Source of the DNA: Desulfobacterales bacterium
Lineage (GTDB): Bacteria > Desulfobacterota > Desulfobacteria > Desulfobacterales > JAFDCJ01
NCBI GenBank assembly: GCA_020345785.1
Contig: CP070771.1
Coordinates: forward strand, 5,247,617 to 5,257,274
Direction: 5' to 3'
DNA: 9,658 bases
Position numbers and translations under genes: made by a program
Shown here: one piece after another, positions 1 through 5,463 of the stretch
Layout: each line of letters begins with the position of its first letter
Numbering within the stretch: position 1 is the first letter of the stretch
The notes under the pieces: generated by a model
What the model saw: the letters and a program-made list of their open reading frames with translations, nothing else
The model's database searches: none
What the model was told of the DNA's origin: nothing

Positions 1-263
1 CAATCCAAAGATGATATGGTGTCGGCATCTTTCTTTAATATTTCATTTGTCGTACTTTCCACCTTATCATGAAATGATTCTTTTTTAATAAGTCGAAATG
101 GATCAGCATGAACATCCTTTATGTAGGTTTCATAAGAATGAATATCTTCAGTGAGCTCTTTCTTAGTTGTCGGACCAGGGAAAAAGGCACATCCAATTAA
201 ACAGATCGAAAAAAATATTGTAAGCAGGCGGGAAAGAACAAACTTGAAATTTATTGTATACAT
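1..263 (-). CDS. Partial lipoprotein, possibly N-terminus of an S41-family peptidase
   Basis: Reading the minus strand from the ATG at 263, an open frame of 87 codons runs off the left edge without a stop. An in-frame TAA lies directly before the ATG, so this is the first possible start. The product begins with a basic N-terminus (K7, R12), a hydrophobic stretch (about 13-23) and a lipobox L22-I23-G24-C25, a type II signal peptide predicting an acylated, membrane-anchored protein exported from the cytoplasm. The mature part contains a stretch around residues 49-68 (DVHADPF, then LIKKESFHDKV) that resembles the helical N-terminal region of S41 (tail-specific/tricorn-like) peptidases. The catalytic PDZ/peptidase core would lie beyond the window, so this family call is a guess from pattern. 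The ribosome site is weak (AAAGAT at best). Codons are clearly richer in A/T than in the genes to the right, and the gene is separated by 359 bp from the acyl-CoA dehydrogenase, so it is probably not part of the same pathway. Confidence 0.72.
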   Translation of the reverse strand, partial: MYTINFKFVLSRLLTIFFSICLIGCAFFPGPTTKKELTEDIHSYETYIKDVHADPFRLIKKESFHDKVESTTNEILKKDADTISSLD

Positions 264-295
264 TTAATGAATCTTTAGATGTGGCTTCGGTATGT

Positions 296-325
296 GATAT
301 ATTGAGAGTATATAACACTCGTCAA
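296..325 (-). promoter_or_regulatory. Candidate sigma70-type promoter of the lipoprotein gene
   Basis: On the minus strand a -35 like TTGACG (325-320) is followed after 18 bp by TATATC (301-296), which would start transcription near 290, about 27 nt before the lipoprotein ATG. The match is 5/6 and 4/6 to the consensus, in AT-rich DNA where such matches occur by chance. Confidence 0.35.
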
Positions 326-550
326 TATTGCAGATATCATAGGCGGCGATTGTCGGGTGAGATAAATATTGAATTTGAGTACTGCCGGTTCATCTTCGTC
401 CCATTTTACTTCTTTTTTCCGACTCCCGCATCGGTAGCTGCAGCATAGTTCAGCTATCTGCAAAACGACGGCGGATCACCCTTCCGAATTCCAGGATGAT
501 ACCTGGTATCAAATTTCATGAAATTCAATCCCACTTCAGTACCCAAGCAA

Positions 551-577
551 ATCCGCATTCCGCGTTCCGCATTCCGC
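551..577. repeat. Heptamer array, unit RTTCCGC
   Basis: A partial unit (551-556) is followed by three in-register 7-bp units: ATTCCGC (557-563), GTTCCGC (564-570) and ATTCCGC (571-577). On the transcribed strand the unit reads GCGGAAY. Confidence 0.85.
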
Positions 578-587
578 AATCGAAAGT

Positions 588-622
588 CTCCGCCCTCAGT
601 CCTCCGCCCTCAGTACTCCGTT
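588..622. repeat. Heptamer array, alternating CTCCGCC and CTCAGTC units
   Basis: Five in-register 7-bp units fill 588-622: CTCCGCC (588-594), CTCAGTC (595-601), CTCCGCC (602-608), CTCAGTA (609-615) and CTCCGTT (616-622). Two related units alternate, giving a 14-bp higher-order period with a 13-bp exact repeat (588-600 and 602-614). The last unit ends exactly one base before the stop codon of the acyl-CoA dehydrogenase at 623-625. Confidence 0.85.
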
Positions 623-1777
623 CTACAATTTGCGCCTGTCCTTGAGGATGTGATTGGAGATAACCACCCGCTGAATTTCCGACGTGCCTTCGTAAATTGT
701 GAAGACCCGGGCATCACGGTAGTAGCGTTCGACCGCATATTCCTTGGTAAAGCCGTAACCGCCGTGAATCTGAATGGCTTTGGCTGTGATGCGGTTGACC
801 ATTTCCGAGGCAAAAAGCTTGGCCATCGAGGCTTGCAGGGTGTAGTTTTCGCCGTTGTCCTTCATCTCCGCCGCCGAAAGCATCAATAGCCGGGCCGCCT
901 CGATCTCGGTGGCCATATCGGCAATCATCCAGCGCAGGCCCTGGAACTTGGATATGGTCTGGCCGAACTGCTCCCTCTCCTGGGCATAGTGGACGGCGGC
1001 ATCGAAGGCCGCCTTGGCCACGCCCACGGATTGGGCCGCAATCCCGATGCGTCCGCCGTCCAGACCCTTCATGGCAATTAAAAAGCCGTCGCCTTCATTT
1101 CCAAGGCGATCTTCAGCCGGGACCCGGCAATCTTCAAGGATCAGATCGGCGGTATCCGAAGCGCACAATCCCATCTTGTCTTCCAAATGACCCACTTTAA
1201 GCCCTGCTGCGCCCTGCTTGATGATAAAGGCACTGATGCCCTTGTGACGAGCCTCTTCATCCGTTTTAGCGGTCACAATAATCAGACCGGCATTTTTGGC
1301 GGTGGTGATAAATCGTTTCGTGCCGTTGAGTATATAGCTGTCGCCGTCGCGCACCGCTTTGCTGCTCTGTCGCACCGGGTCCGAACCGGCATTGGGTTCC
1401 GTCAGGGCAAAAGCACCGATGATTTCACCGGTGGCCAGCCGATTAAGATATCTTTTTTTCTGATCTTCGGTTCCGTGGTGCAATATGCTTTCACAAACGA
1501 TCGAGTTGTGGACGGACATCACCACCGCCGTGGCGGCGCAGGCATAGGCGACCTCGGCCAGGGCCAACGCATAGCTGACCGTGTCGGCCCCTGAGCCGCC
1601 GTATTCGGGTGGGACCATCATTCCCATGAGCCCCAGCTCCCCGAGCTTTTTCAGGTTGTCCAGCGGAAATTCTTTTGTCCGATCCCGTTCCATGGCGCCG
1701 GGCGCAAACTCCGTTCGCGCCAGGTCTCGCACCATCGACTGAATCATGAATTGTTCTTCGGTAAGTTTGAAAGACAT
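623..1777 (-). CDS. Short-chain (butyryl-type) acyl-CoA dehydrogenase
   Basis: This 384-aa FAD flavoprotein has the usual length of the family and should oxidise a short acyl-CoA to its trans-2-enoyl-CoA, passing electrons to an electron-transfer flavoprotein in the cytoplasm. Seen in the sequence are the family signature ALTEPNAGSDP in the middle beta domain, the helix motif REQFGQTISKFQ, IHGGYGFTKEY, and the C-terminal IYEGTSEIQR, whose Glu (E363) is at the position of the catalytic base in short-chain and butyryl-CoA dehydrogenases. The N-terminal alpha domain is complete. The start ATG at 1777 is preceded by a GGGGAG ribosome site (1784-1789) with a 6-nt spacer. Given the mutase, hydroxyacyl-CoA dehydrogenase and thiolase on the same strand, butyryl-CoA is the most likely substrate. 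A branched substrate (isobutyryl- or 2-methylbutyryl-CoA) cannot be ruled out from sequence alone. No etfAB genes are adjacent. Confidence 0.93.
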   Translation of the reverse strand: MSFKLTEEQFMIQSMVRDLARTEFAPGAMERDRTKEFPLDNLKKLGELGLMGMMVPPEYGGSGADTVSYALALAEVAYACAATAVVMSVHNSIVCESILHHGTEDQKKRYLNRLATGEIIGAFALTEPNAGSDPVRQSSKAVRDGDSYILNGTKRFITTAKNAGLIIVTAKTDEEARHKGISAFIIKQGAAGLKVGHLEDKMGLCASDTADLILEDCRVPAEDRLGNEGDGFLIAMKGLDGGRIGIAAQSVGVAKAAFDAAVHYAQEREQFGQTISKFQGLRWMIADMATEIEAARLLMLSAAEMKDNGENYTLQASMAKLFASEMVNRITAKAIQIHGGYGFTKEYAVERYYRDARVFTIYEGTSEIQRVVISNHILKDRRKL

Positions 1778-1793
1778 TACGCGCTCCCCGCTT

Positions 1794-1831
1794 AAATGCC
1801 TAAAGTTTAAAATGCCTAAGTTGCCTAAAAT
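1794..1831. repeat. TGCCTAA word cluster (left arm of gap 1778-1972)
   Basis: TGCCTAA occurs three times (1797-1803, 1813-1819, 1822-1828) in an AT-rich stretch just upstream of the acyl-CoA dehydrogenase ribosome site. The word returns inverted at the other end of the gap: AATGCCTAAA (1795-1804) is the exact reverse complement of 1960-1969, giving a 10-bp inverted repeat across about 155 bp. Confidence 0.75.
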
Positions 1832-1839
1832 CCAGCGTC

Positions 1840-1871
1840 GTTGATCAGTTGACTGGTTGATTGGTTGACTG
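1840..1871. repeat. Octamer tandem repeat, unit GTTGAYYR
   Basis: Four exact-length 8-bp units in tandem: GTTGATCA (1840), GTTGACTG (1848), GTTGATTG (1856) and GTTGACTG (1864). They lie inside the gap between the XRE-cupin gene and the acyl-CoA dehydrogenase. No function is evident. The rest of this 195-bp gap (1872-1930) shows no gene or clear promoter. Confidence 0.85.
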
Positions 1872-1930
1872 GGAAAATCATGGCCATTTACTTCGCATAT
1901 TATGATCGTGGAAAAACCATGAGTCCAGAA

Positions 1931-1969
1931 TTTTAGTCATTTCAGATCATCCCAGACAATTTAGGCATT
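1931..1969. repeat. TTTAGTCA / TTAGGCA word cluster (right arm of gap 1778-1972)
   Basis: TTTAGTCATTT (1932-1942) and TTTAGGCATT (1960-1969) stand just downstream of the XRE-cupin stop codon in transcription order. Both are reverse complements of words found on the far side of the XRE-cupin gene (TGCCTAAAATGACTAAA at 2546-2562). The second also pairs with 1795-1804 in the same gap. Confidence 0.7.
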
Positions 1970-1972
1970 CAT

Positions 1973-2524
1973 TTATGGTGTGTAGATAACAACGATCAAC
2001 TCTGCCCTTTCATCGCTGACGCTTCTTAGCTTGTGCCGAATGCCCGAGTTGAAATGAAGCGATTCTCCCTTTTCCAATACGTTGATGTGCTCACCGACAG
2101 CCACTTCAATCTTGCCTGTCAGAACATACACGAACTCTTCACCTTCGTGGTGATAGTCCACCCCTTTGTGATCCTGCTGGGCTTCAATCGTAACGCGGAA
2201 AGCCTTCAGATGTTTATTTTCCGCACCCGGTGTCAAGGTGGTGTATGCATAATTGTCCGTGCGCTTCGTATGGGCTTTAATTCGGGTTTGCAGTCTGGAT
2301 TCCGGCTCTTTGAGCAGAGATCCGGAGTCTATTTCCAGGGCTCTGGCGATTTGCAGCAGCGCTCCGACCGGCGGTATAGCTTTGCCGGCCTCCACCTCCT
2401 GTAAATACTCAATGGAAAATCCGGTTTCGTTGGCGACCCGATCCAGGGTAAACTTTTTATCCGTGCGGGCCTTTTTGATTTTTTTGCCGATGGGCGGTCG
2501 TGGGGCTTTTTTCTTCCTTGGCAT
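1973..2524 (-). CDS. XRE-family transcriptional regulator with C-terminal cupin domain
   Basis: This 183-aa protein has the two-domain layout of XRE-cupin regulators. A very basic N-terminal tail (residues 2-18) leads into an XRE/lambda-repressor-type helix-turn-helix (about 12-71; VANETGFSIEYLQEVEAGKA is the core). A linker follows, then a single cupin barrel (about 105-183). The cupin motif 1 is H125-H126-E127-G128-E129-E130 followed by YVLTG. Motif 2 contains H164 in GIRHKL. H126, E130 and H164 are the likely metal- or ligand-binding residues. Such proteins commonly sense a small metabolite through the cupin and act as local repressors or activators. That the ligand is a CoA thioester or carboxylate of this pathway is an inference from its place between the dehydrogenase genes. 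The start ATG at 2524 follows GGAGGA (2528-2533) with a short 3-nt spacer. Both sides of the gene carry matching inverted AT-rich words (see repeats). Confidence 0.9.
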   Translation of the reverse strand: MPRKKKAPRPPIGKKIKKARTDKKFTLDRVANETGFSIEYLQEVEAGKAIPPVGALLQIARALEIDSGSLLKEPESRLQTRIKAHTKRTDNYAYTTLTPGAENKHLKAFRVTIEAQQDHKGVDYHHEGEEFVYVLTGKIEVAVGEHINVLEKGESLHFNSGIRHKLRSVSDERAELIVVIYTP

Positions 2525-2545
2525 GATTCCTCCAAATTAAAAAAG

Positions 2546-2567
2546 TGCCTAAAATGACTAAAGTTAG
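2546..2567. repeat. TGCCTAAAATGACTAAA element (left arm of gap 2525-2731)
   Basis: This element lies just upstream of the XRE-cupin ribosome site. Its 12-bp core at 2551-2562 (AAAATGACTAAA) is the exact reverse complement of 2695-2706 and of 2714-2725 at the other end of the gap, and 11 bp of it matches 1932-1942 in inverted orientation on the other side of the XRE-cupin gene. The interior of the gap (2568-2690) shows no gene, terminator or convincing promoter. Confidence 0.8.
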
Positions 2568-2693
2568 AGAGTTTTGTCTTTTTTATCTAAGTAAAAACAC
2601 CAGACCCGCTATCGTGCTTTTTTAATAATTTGCAATTTTACATACGACAGACATCGTCCGATTAAAAGAAGACAGAGCGCAGCGACTCAGCAA

Positions 2694-2731
2694 TTTTAGT
2701 CATTTTAGCTCATTTTAGTCATTTTACAATT
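2694..2731. repeat. Tandem TTTTAGTCA units at the 3' end of the hydroxyacyl-CoA dehydrogenase gene
   Basis: TTTTAGTCA (2694-2702), TTTTAGCTCA (2703-2712), TTTTAGTCA (2713-2721) and a diverged TTTTACAA (2722-2729) follow one another with 9-10 bp period and reach the stop codon at 2732. They are inverted relative to the element at 2546-2567. Confidence 0.85.
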
Positions 2732-3583
2732 TTACGCGTATTCGTAGAAACCTCTTCCCGTCTTGCGGCCCAGCCAGCCTGCTTCAACGTATTTACGCAG
2801 CAGAGGGCAGGGACGATACTTTGAATCCTTGAAACCATCATAGAGCGTTTCCATGATGGCCAGGCAGGTGTCCAGGCCGATTAAATCCGCCAAGGTCAGC
2901 GGGCCCATTGGATGGTTCATGCCAAGCCGCATGACGGTGTCAATATCTTCGCGGGTTCCCACCCCATGATAGAGGCAGTAGACGGCCTCATTGATCATCG
3001 GCATTAAGATCCGATTGGCGATAAAACCCGGATAGTCGTTCGCCTTGGCCGGTGTCTTGCCGAATTTTTCGGCCAACTCCCAGGTGGTATCAAACGTCTC
3101 CTGCGAGGTGGCAATGCCCGGTATCACTTCAACCAGCTTCATCACCGGCACCGGGTTCATGAAATGCATGCCGATGACTTTATCCGGTCGCCCGGTTTGG
3201 GCTGCAATGCGGCCGATGGGTATGGATGACGTGTTGGAAGACAGGATCACGCCGGGTTTACAAATCTCATCCAGATCCTTAAAAATCTGAAATTTGACCG
3301 CCTCGTTTTCGGTAGCCGCCTCCACTACGAAATCGGCCCTCGACATGTCCGGCAGACTGACGCTGGTTTTTATTCTGCCCAAAACTGCATTTTTGTCGTC
3401 TTCGGTCATTTTGCCTTTTTCGACATTGCGCGCTAAAATTTTGCTGATGTTTGCCAGACCTCGCTCCACGAGCTCTGTTTTGATATCATTCATGATCACC
3501 GCCAGGCCGCTCATGGCCGCCACCTGCGCGATCCCATTGCCCATTTGACCGGCGCCGATGACACCGAAGGTTTTGATCTCCAT
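2732..3583 (-). CDS. hbd: 3-hydroxybutyryl-CoA dehydrogenase (NAD-dependent)
   Basis: This 283-aa enzyme matches the usual length of Hbd/PaaH proteins and should interconvert 3-hydroxybutyryl-CoA and acetoacetyl-CoA in the cytoplasm. The N-terminal Rossmann fold shows G10-A-G12-QM-G15 and an acidic D33 at the end of the second strand, which favours NAD over NADP. Residues S119 (SSNTSS), H140 (GMHFMNPVP), E152 and N190 (PGFIANRI) fall at the positions of the catalytic and substrate residues of the clostridial enzyme, with a constant shift of two. The C-terminal helical domain (about 190-283) contains the [19 protein letters not shown] motif and ends with [12 protein letters not shown]. The ATG at 3583 has a strong AGGAGGA (3588-3594) with a 4-nt spacer. 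It lies between the thiolase and the XRE-cupin gene, with the pathway step before it (enoyl-CoA hydratase) absent. Confidence 0.95.
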   Translation of the reverse strand: MEIKTFGVIGAGQMGNGIAQVAAMSGLAVIMNDIKTELVERGLANISKILARNVEKGKMTEDDKNAVLGRIKTSVSLPDMSRADFVVEAATENEAVKFQIFKDLDEICKPGVILSSNTSSIPIGRIAAQTGRPDKVIGMHFMNPVPVMKLVEVIPGIATSQETFDTTWELAEKFGKTPAKANDYPGFIANRILMPMINEAVYCLYHGVGTREDIDTVMRLGMNHPMGPLTLADLIGLDTCLAIMETLYDGFKDSKYRPCPLLRKYVEAGWLGRKTGRGFYEYA

Positions 3584-3610
3584 TAGTTCCTCCTATTATT
3601 AGAATTATTA

Positions 3611-3638
3611 GGTTTCAGGTGTCAGGTTTCGGGTGTCA
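3611..3638. repeat. Heptamer array, unit GGTKTCR
   Basis: Four in-register 7-bp units: GGTTTCA (3611), GGTGTCA (3618), GGTTTCG (3625) and GGTGTCA (3632). Two related units alternate, giving two 14-bp copies with one mismatch, the same alternating plan as the array at 588-622 but with different words. Confidence 0.85.
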
Positions 3639-3654
3639 GCAACTGGGTTCCTAT

Positions 3655-3750
3655 GTTCAGGGTTCAGCGTTCAAAGGTTCGGCATAATCGTCACCCGTTC
3701 CGATGGCCAGATGCCTCTTATGAAACATCACCTGAACGGAACAGCGAACC
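3655..3750. repeat. GTTC heptamers and their inverted counterpart
   Basis: GTTCAGG (3655-3661), GTTCAGC (3662-3668) and GTTCAAA (3669-3675) are three in-register heptamers, followed by GGTTCG (3676-3681). At 3731-3750 the words return inverted: CCTGAAC (3731-3737) is the reverse complement of the first unit, and CGAACC (3745-3750) of GGTTCG. The 49 bases between (3682-3730) show no recognisable element. Confidence 0.7.
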
Positions 3751-3753
3751 GCA

Positions 3754-3874
3754 GAATATCGAATATCGAACCGCAGAATGTCGAAGGGTGGTTTCGCTTT
3801 GCTCATTCTTTTTATAAAGTAGACAGAATACCTTCCTTTAACATTCGATATTCATTATACGATATTCGATATTC
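3754..3874. repeat. 15-bp perfect inverted repeat of AATATCG heptamers
   Basis: GAATATCGAATATCG at 3754-3768 is the exact reverse complement of 3860-3874, with a 91-bp loop. Each arm holds two AATATCG heptamers in tandem. Diverged copies of the same word flank the arms (about 3775-3785 and 3842-3853). Confidence 0.85.
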
Positions 3875-3965
3875 GCTTTTTTTAGAGTTTCTTTTTTCGA
3901 TCAAACTGATCGCTCCGCGGCCAGCGACGCCGCTGACAGCTGACACATTTAAACAAATAAAGGCA

Positions 3966-5141
3966 TTATCTCTTCACCACCATTGCGACGGCCTCTCCTC
4001 CTCCCAGGCACAGCGAGGCCAGGCCGGTTTTTTTATCTTGCCGGATCATCTCATGCAGCAGGGTCGCCAGCACCCGGCAGCCGCTGGCACCGATGGGGTG
4101 ACCGAGCGCAACGCTGCCGCCGTTGACATTGACTTTGGCCGGATTCAGGTTGAGTTCTCTTAAGACCGCCACGGTTGAACCGCTAAACGCCTCGTTAATC
4201 TCGTAAAGGTCGACATCCTCCGCTGATATGCCTTCTTTCTTCAGGCATTTTGGAATCGCCAGGATCGGGGCCACCAGTACATATTTCATGTCCAGTCCGG
4301 CCGATGCCTGGGCGCCGATGGTTGCCATAACGGTGCATCCCAACTCTTCGGCTTTTTCTCTTGACATCACCACAACGGCCGCCGCCCCATCACTGATGAT
4401 AGATGCATTGCCTGCGGTTGCAAATCCCTCCTTCTGAAATGCCGGTCTCATCCTGGCCAGGGTTTCATAATCGGTATCGCGCGGACATTCATCCTGGCTG
4501 AAAAGCACGGGGTCCCCTGTGCGCTGCGCTATCGGGATCGGTACAATTTCTTCTTTAAATTTGCCGGTACGGATCGACACCATCGCGCGGCGGTAGGATT
4601 CAGCGGCATATTGATCCTGATCTTCGCGGCTGACGCCGTATTTTTCCGAGCACAGGTCGTTGGATATGCCCATGTGAAAATCATTGACAATGTCCCACAG
4701 GCCGTCATGGACCATGTGATCATACAGGGTGCCGTTGCCCATGCGGAACCCGAAGCGGGCTTTCTCAAGATAGTAGGGGGCCATGGTCATATTTTCCATC
4801 CCCCCGGCCACGACCACCTCGGCATCCCCGAGTTGGATTGCCTGGGCAGCCAGCATCACCGACTTCAAGGCGGACCCGCAGACTTTGTTGATCGTGATAC
4901 ATTCCACCTCCCACGGCATTTGGGCGACAACCGCCGCCTGCTTGGCCGGATTCTGGCCATAACCGCAGGGAAGCACGATACCCATTATGGCTTCGTTAAC
5001 CTCTTTTTTTTCGATACCGGCCCTTTTGACGGCCTCCTCGATGACAATTGCCCCCAGCCGGGTGGCGCCGATGCTGCTTAATGAACCATTGAAGCTGGCC
5101 AGGGGTGTCCTCACCGCGCTAACTATTACTGCCTCGTGCAT
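3966..5141 (-). CDS. Acetyl-CoA C-acetyltransferase (thiolase)
   Basis: This 391-aa protein has the length of biosynthetic/degradative type II thiolases (AtoB/ThlA/PhaA group) and should cleave acetoacetyl-CoA with CoA to two acetyl-CoA, or run in reverse. The catalytic set is complete and at the classical positions: nucleophile C88 in NKVCGSALKSV, N316 in NEAFSGS, H348 in ALGHPIGASG and C378 in SLCLGGGEA. The only oddity is SGS after NEAF where an Ala is more common. The N-terminus (EAVIVSAVRTPLASFNGSL) is typical. The ATG at 5141 is preceded by GGAGGA (5150-5155) with an 8-nt spacer. It sits between icmF and hbd on the same strand, which fits the last step of butyrate oxidation. Longer-chain 3-ketoacyl-CoA substrates are possible but the neighbours favour acetoacetyl-CoA. 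Confidence 0.95.
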   Translation of the reverse strand: MHEAVIVSAVRTPLASFNGSLSSIGATRLGAIVIEEAVKRAGIEKKEVNEAIMGIVLPCGYGQNPAKQAAVVAQMPWEVECITINKVCGSALKSVMLAAQAIQLGDAEVVVAGGMENMTMAPYYLEKARFGFRMGNGTLYDHMVHDGLWDIVNDFHMGISNDLCSEKYGVSREDQDQYAAESYRRAMVSIRTGKFKEEIVPIPIAQRTGDPVLFSQDECPRDTDYETLARMRPAFQKEGFATAGNASIISDGAAAVVVMSREKAEELGCTVMATIGAQASAGLDMKYVLVAPILAIPKCLKKEGISAEDVDLYEINEAFSGSTVAVLRELNLNPAKVNVNGGSVALGHPIGASGCRVLATLLHEMIRQDKKTGLASLCLGGGEAVAMVVKR

Positions 5142-5213
5142 GTTGAATGTCCTCCGATGTAGGTAAAAACGCGTTATGAATTTTATTCCGACTGATTTGT
5201 AATCGAGCCGGCA

Positions 5214-5248
5214 GTGTCCATTGTTAGTTGTCCGTTGTCAATTGTCGA
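5214..5248. repeat. Heptamer array, unit TTGTCNN (left arm)
   Basis: Five in-register 7-bp units: GTGTCCA (5214), TTGTTAG (5221), TTGTCCG (5228), TTGTCAA (5235) and TTGTCGA (5242), then a partial TTGA. TTGTCAATTGTC (5235-5246) is the exact reverse complement of 5449-5460. Confidence 0.85.
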
Positions 5249-5425
5249 TTGATAGTGCAAGGATTCGATCTAAGATAAATGATATAATTATTGGTCGTTG
5301 CTCTCAGCCGCTAAAATACCGAATTGATTAGCTAAGTTTATTGCGACTGGAACCCGCCCACACTTACAGCTTTGGCTGCAACCCGTAATTAAAAATTGGA
5401 GTTCTTTTTCAATTCACAACCAACA

Positions 5426-5460
5426 TCAACAACGGACCACTGACTACGGACAATTGACAA
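5426..5460. repeat. Heptamer array, TTGTCNN units inverted (right arm)
   Basis: Read on the minus strand from 5460, five in-register units appear: TTGTCAA, TTGTCCG, TAGTCAG, TGGTCCG and TTGTTGA, ending at 5426, with further diverged units to about 5412. The array starts 3 bp after the icmF stop codon. It is inverted relative to 5214-5248. Confidence 0.85.
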
Positions 5461-5463
5461 TTT

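Larger units (their letters stand above)
264..622. other. Gap between acyl-CoA dehydrogenase and lipoprotein gene
   Basis: No convincing gene is seen here. The lipoprotein-proximal half is AT-rich and holds the candidate promoter. Around 491-525 are three overlapping or adjacent small inverted repeats: CCAGG/CCTGG (491-495 / 502-506), GATACC/GGTATC (498-503 / 505-510) and the perfect 14-bp palindrome AATTTCATGAAATT (512-525). None is followed by a T-run on the minus strand, so I do not call them an intrinsic terminator. From 551 to the acyl-CoA dehydrogenase stop codon the DNA is two heptamer arrays, annotated separately. Confidence 0.6.
3584..3965. other. Repeat-filled 382-bp gap between thiolase and hbd
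   Basis: No gene is supported. The gap is built of short words with matching inverted copies in a nested order: GTGTCAG words (3611-3640) match GCTGACAC at 3939-3946; GTTC words (3655-3682) match the inverted set at 3731-3750; AATATCG words (3754-3769) match the inverted set at 3860-3874. Small hairpins near the thiolase end are CAGCG/CGCTG (3922-3926 / 3931-3935) and CGATCA/TGATCG (3898-3903 / 3907-3912). The second is followed on the minus strand by an A-run, not a T-run, so it is not an intrinsic terminator for thiolase. Confidence 0.7.
5142..5463. other. 322-bp gap between icmF and thiolase
   Basis: No gene is supported. The gap is bounded by two heptamer arrays of the same word family in opposite orientation (5214-5248 and 5426-5460). 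Between them lies about 180 bp of AT-rich sequence without a clear promoter or terminator. On the minus strand a TAAAAT at 5185-5180 could be a -10 for thiolase but I see no acceptable -35 at the right distance. Confidence 0.6.

Noticed and set aside
275..463. 62-codon minus-strand open frame between the lipoprotein and the acyl-CoA dehydrogenase
   Set aside because: It has no clear ribosome site, no recognisable domain, overlaps the candidate promoter and lies in AT-rich non-coding sequence.
551..622. CRISPR array reading of the repeated words
   Set aside because: Units are 7-8 bp in direct tandem without unique spacers of 30 bp or more, and no cas genes are present.
518..889. 123-codon plus-strand open frame over the 3' end of the acyl-CoA dehydrogenase
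   Set aside because: It overlaps two heptamer arrays and the conserved antisense C-terminus, with no family resemblance.
1931..2567. Insertion sequence around the XRE-cupin gene
   Set aside because: There is no transposase, no target-site duplication that I can see, and the flanking words also occur outside the would-be ends.
3892..3912. Hairpin CGATCA/TGATCG next to a T-run as an intrinsic terminator of thiolase
   Set aside because: The T-run is on the plus strand and precedes the stem; on the transcribed minus strand the stem is followed by A residues, and the stem is only 6 bp.
3633..4163. 176-codon plus-strand open frame across the thiolase-hbd gap
   Set aside because: It runs through the inverted repeats and into the antisense of the thiolase gene; its product is repeat translation and shadow sequence.
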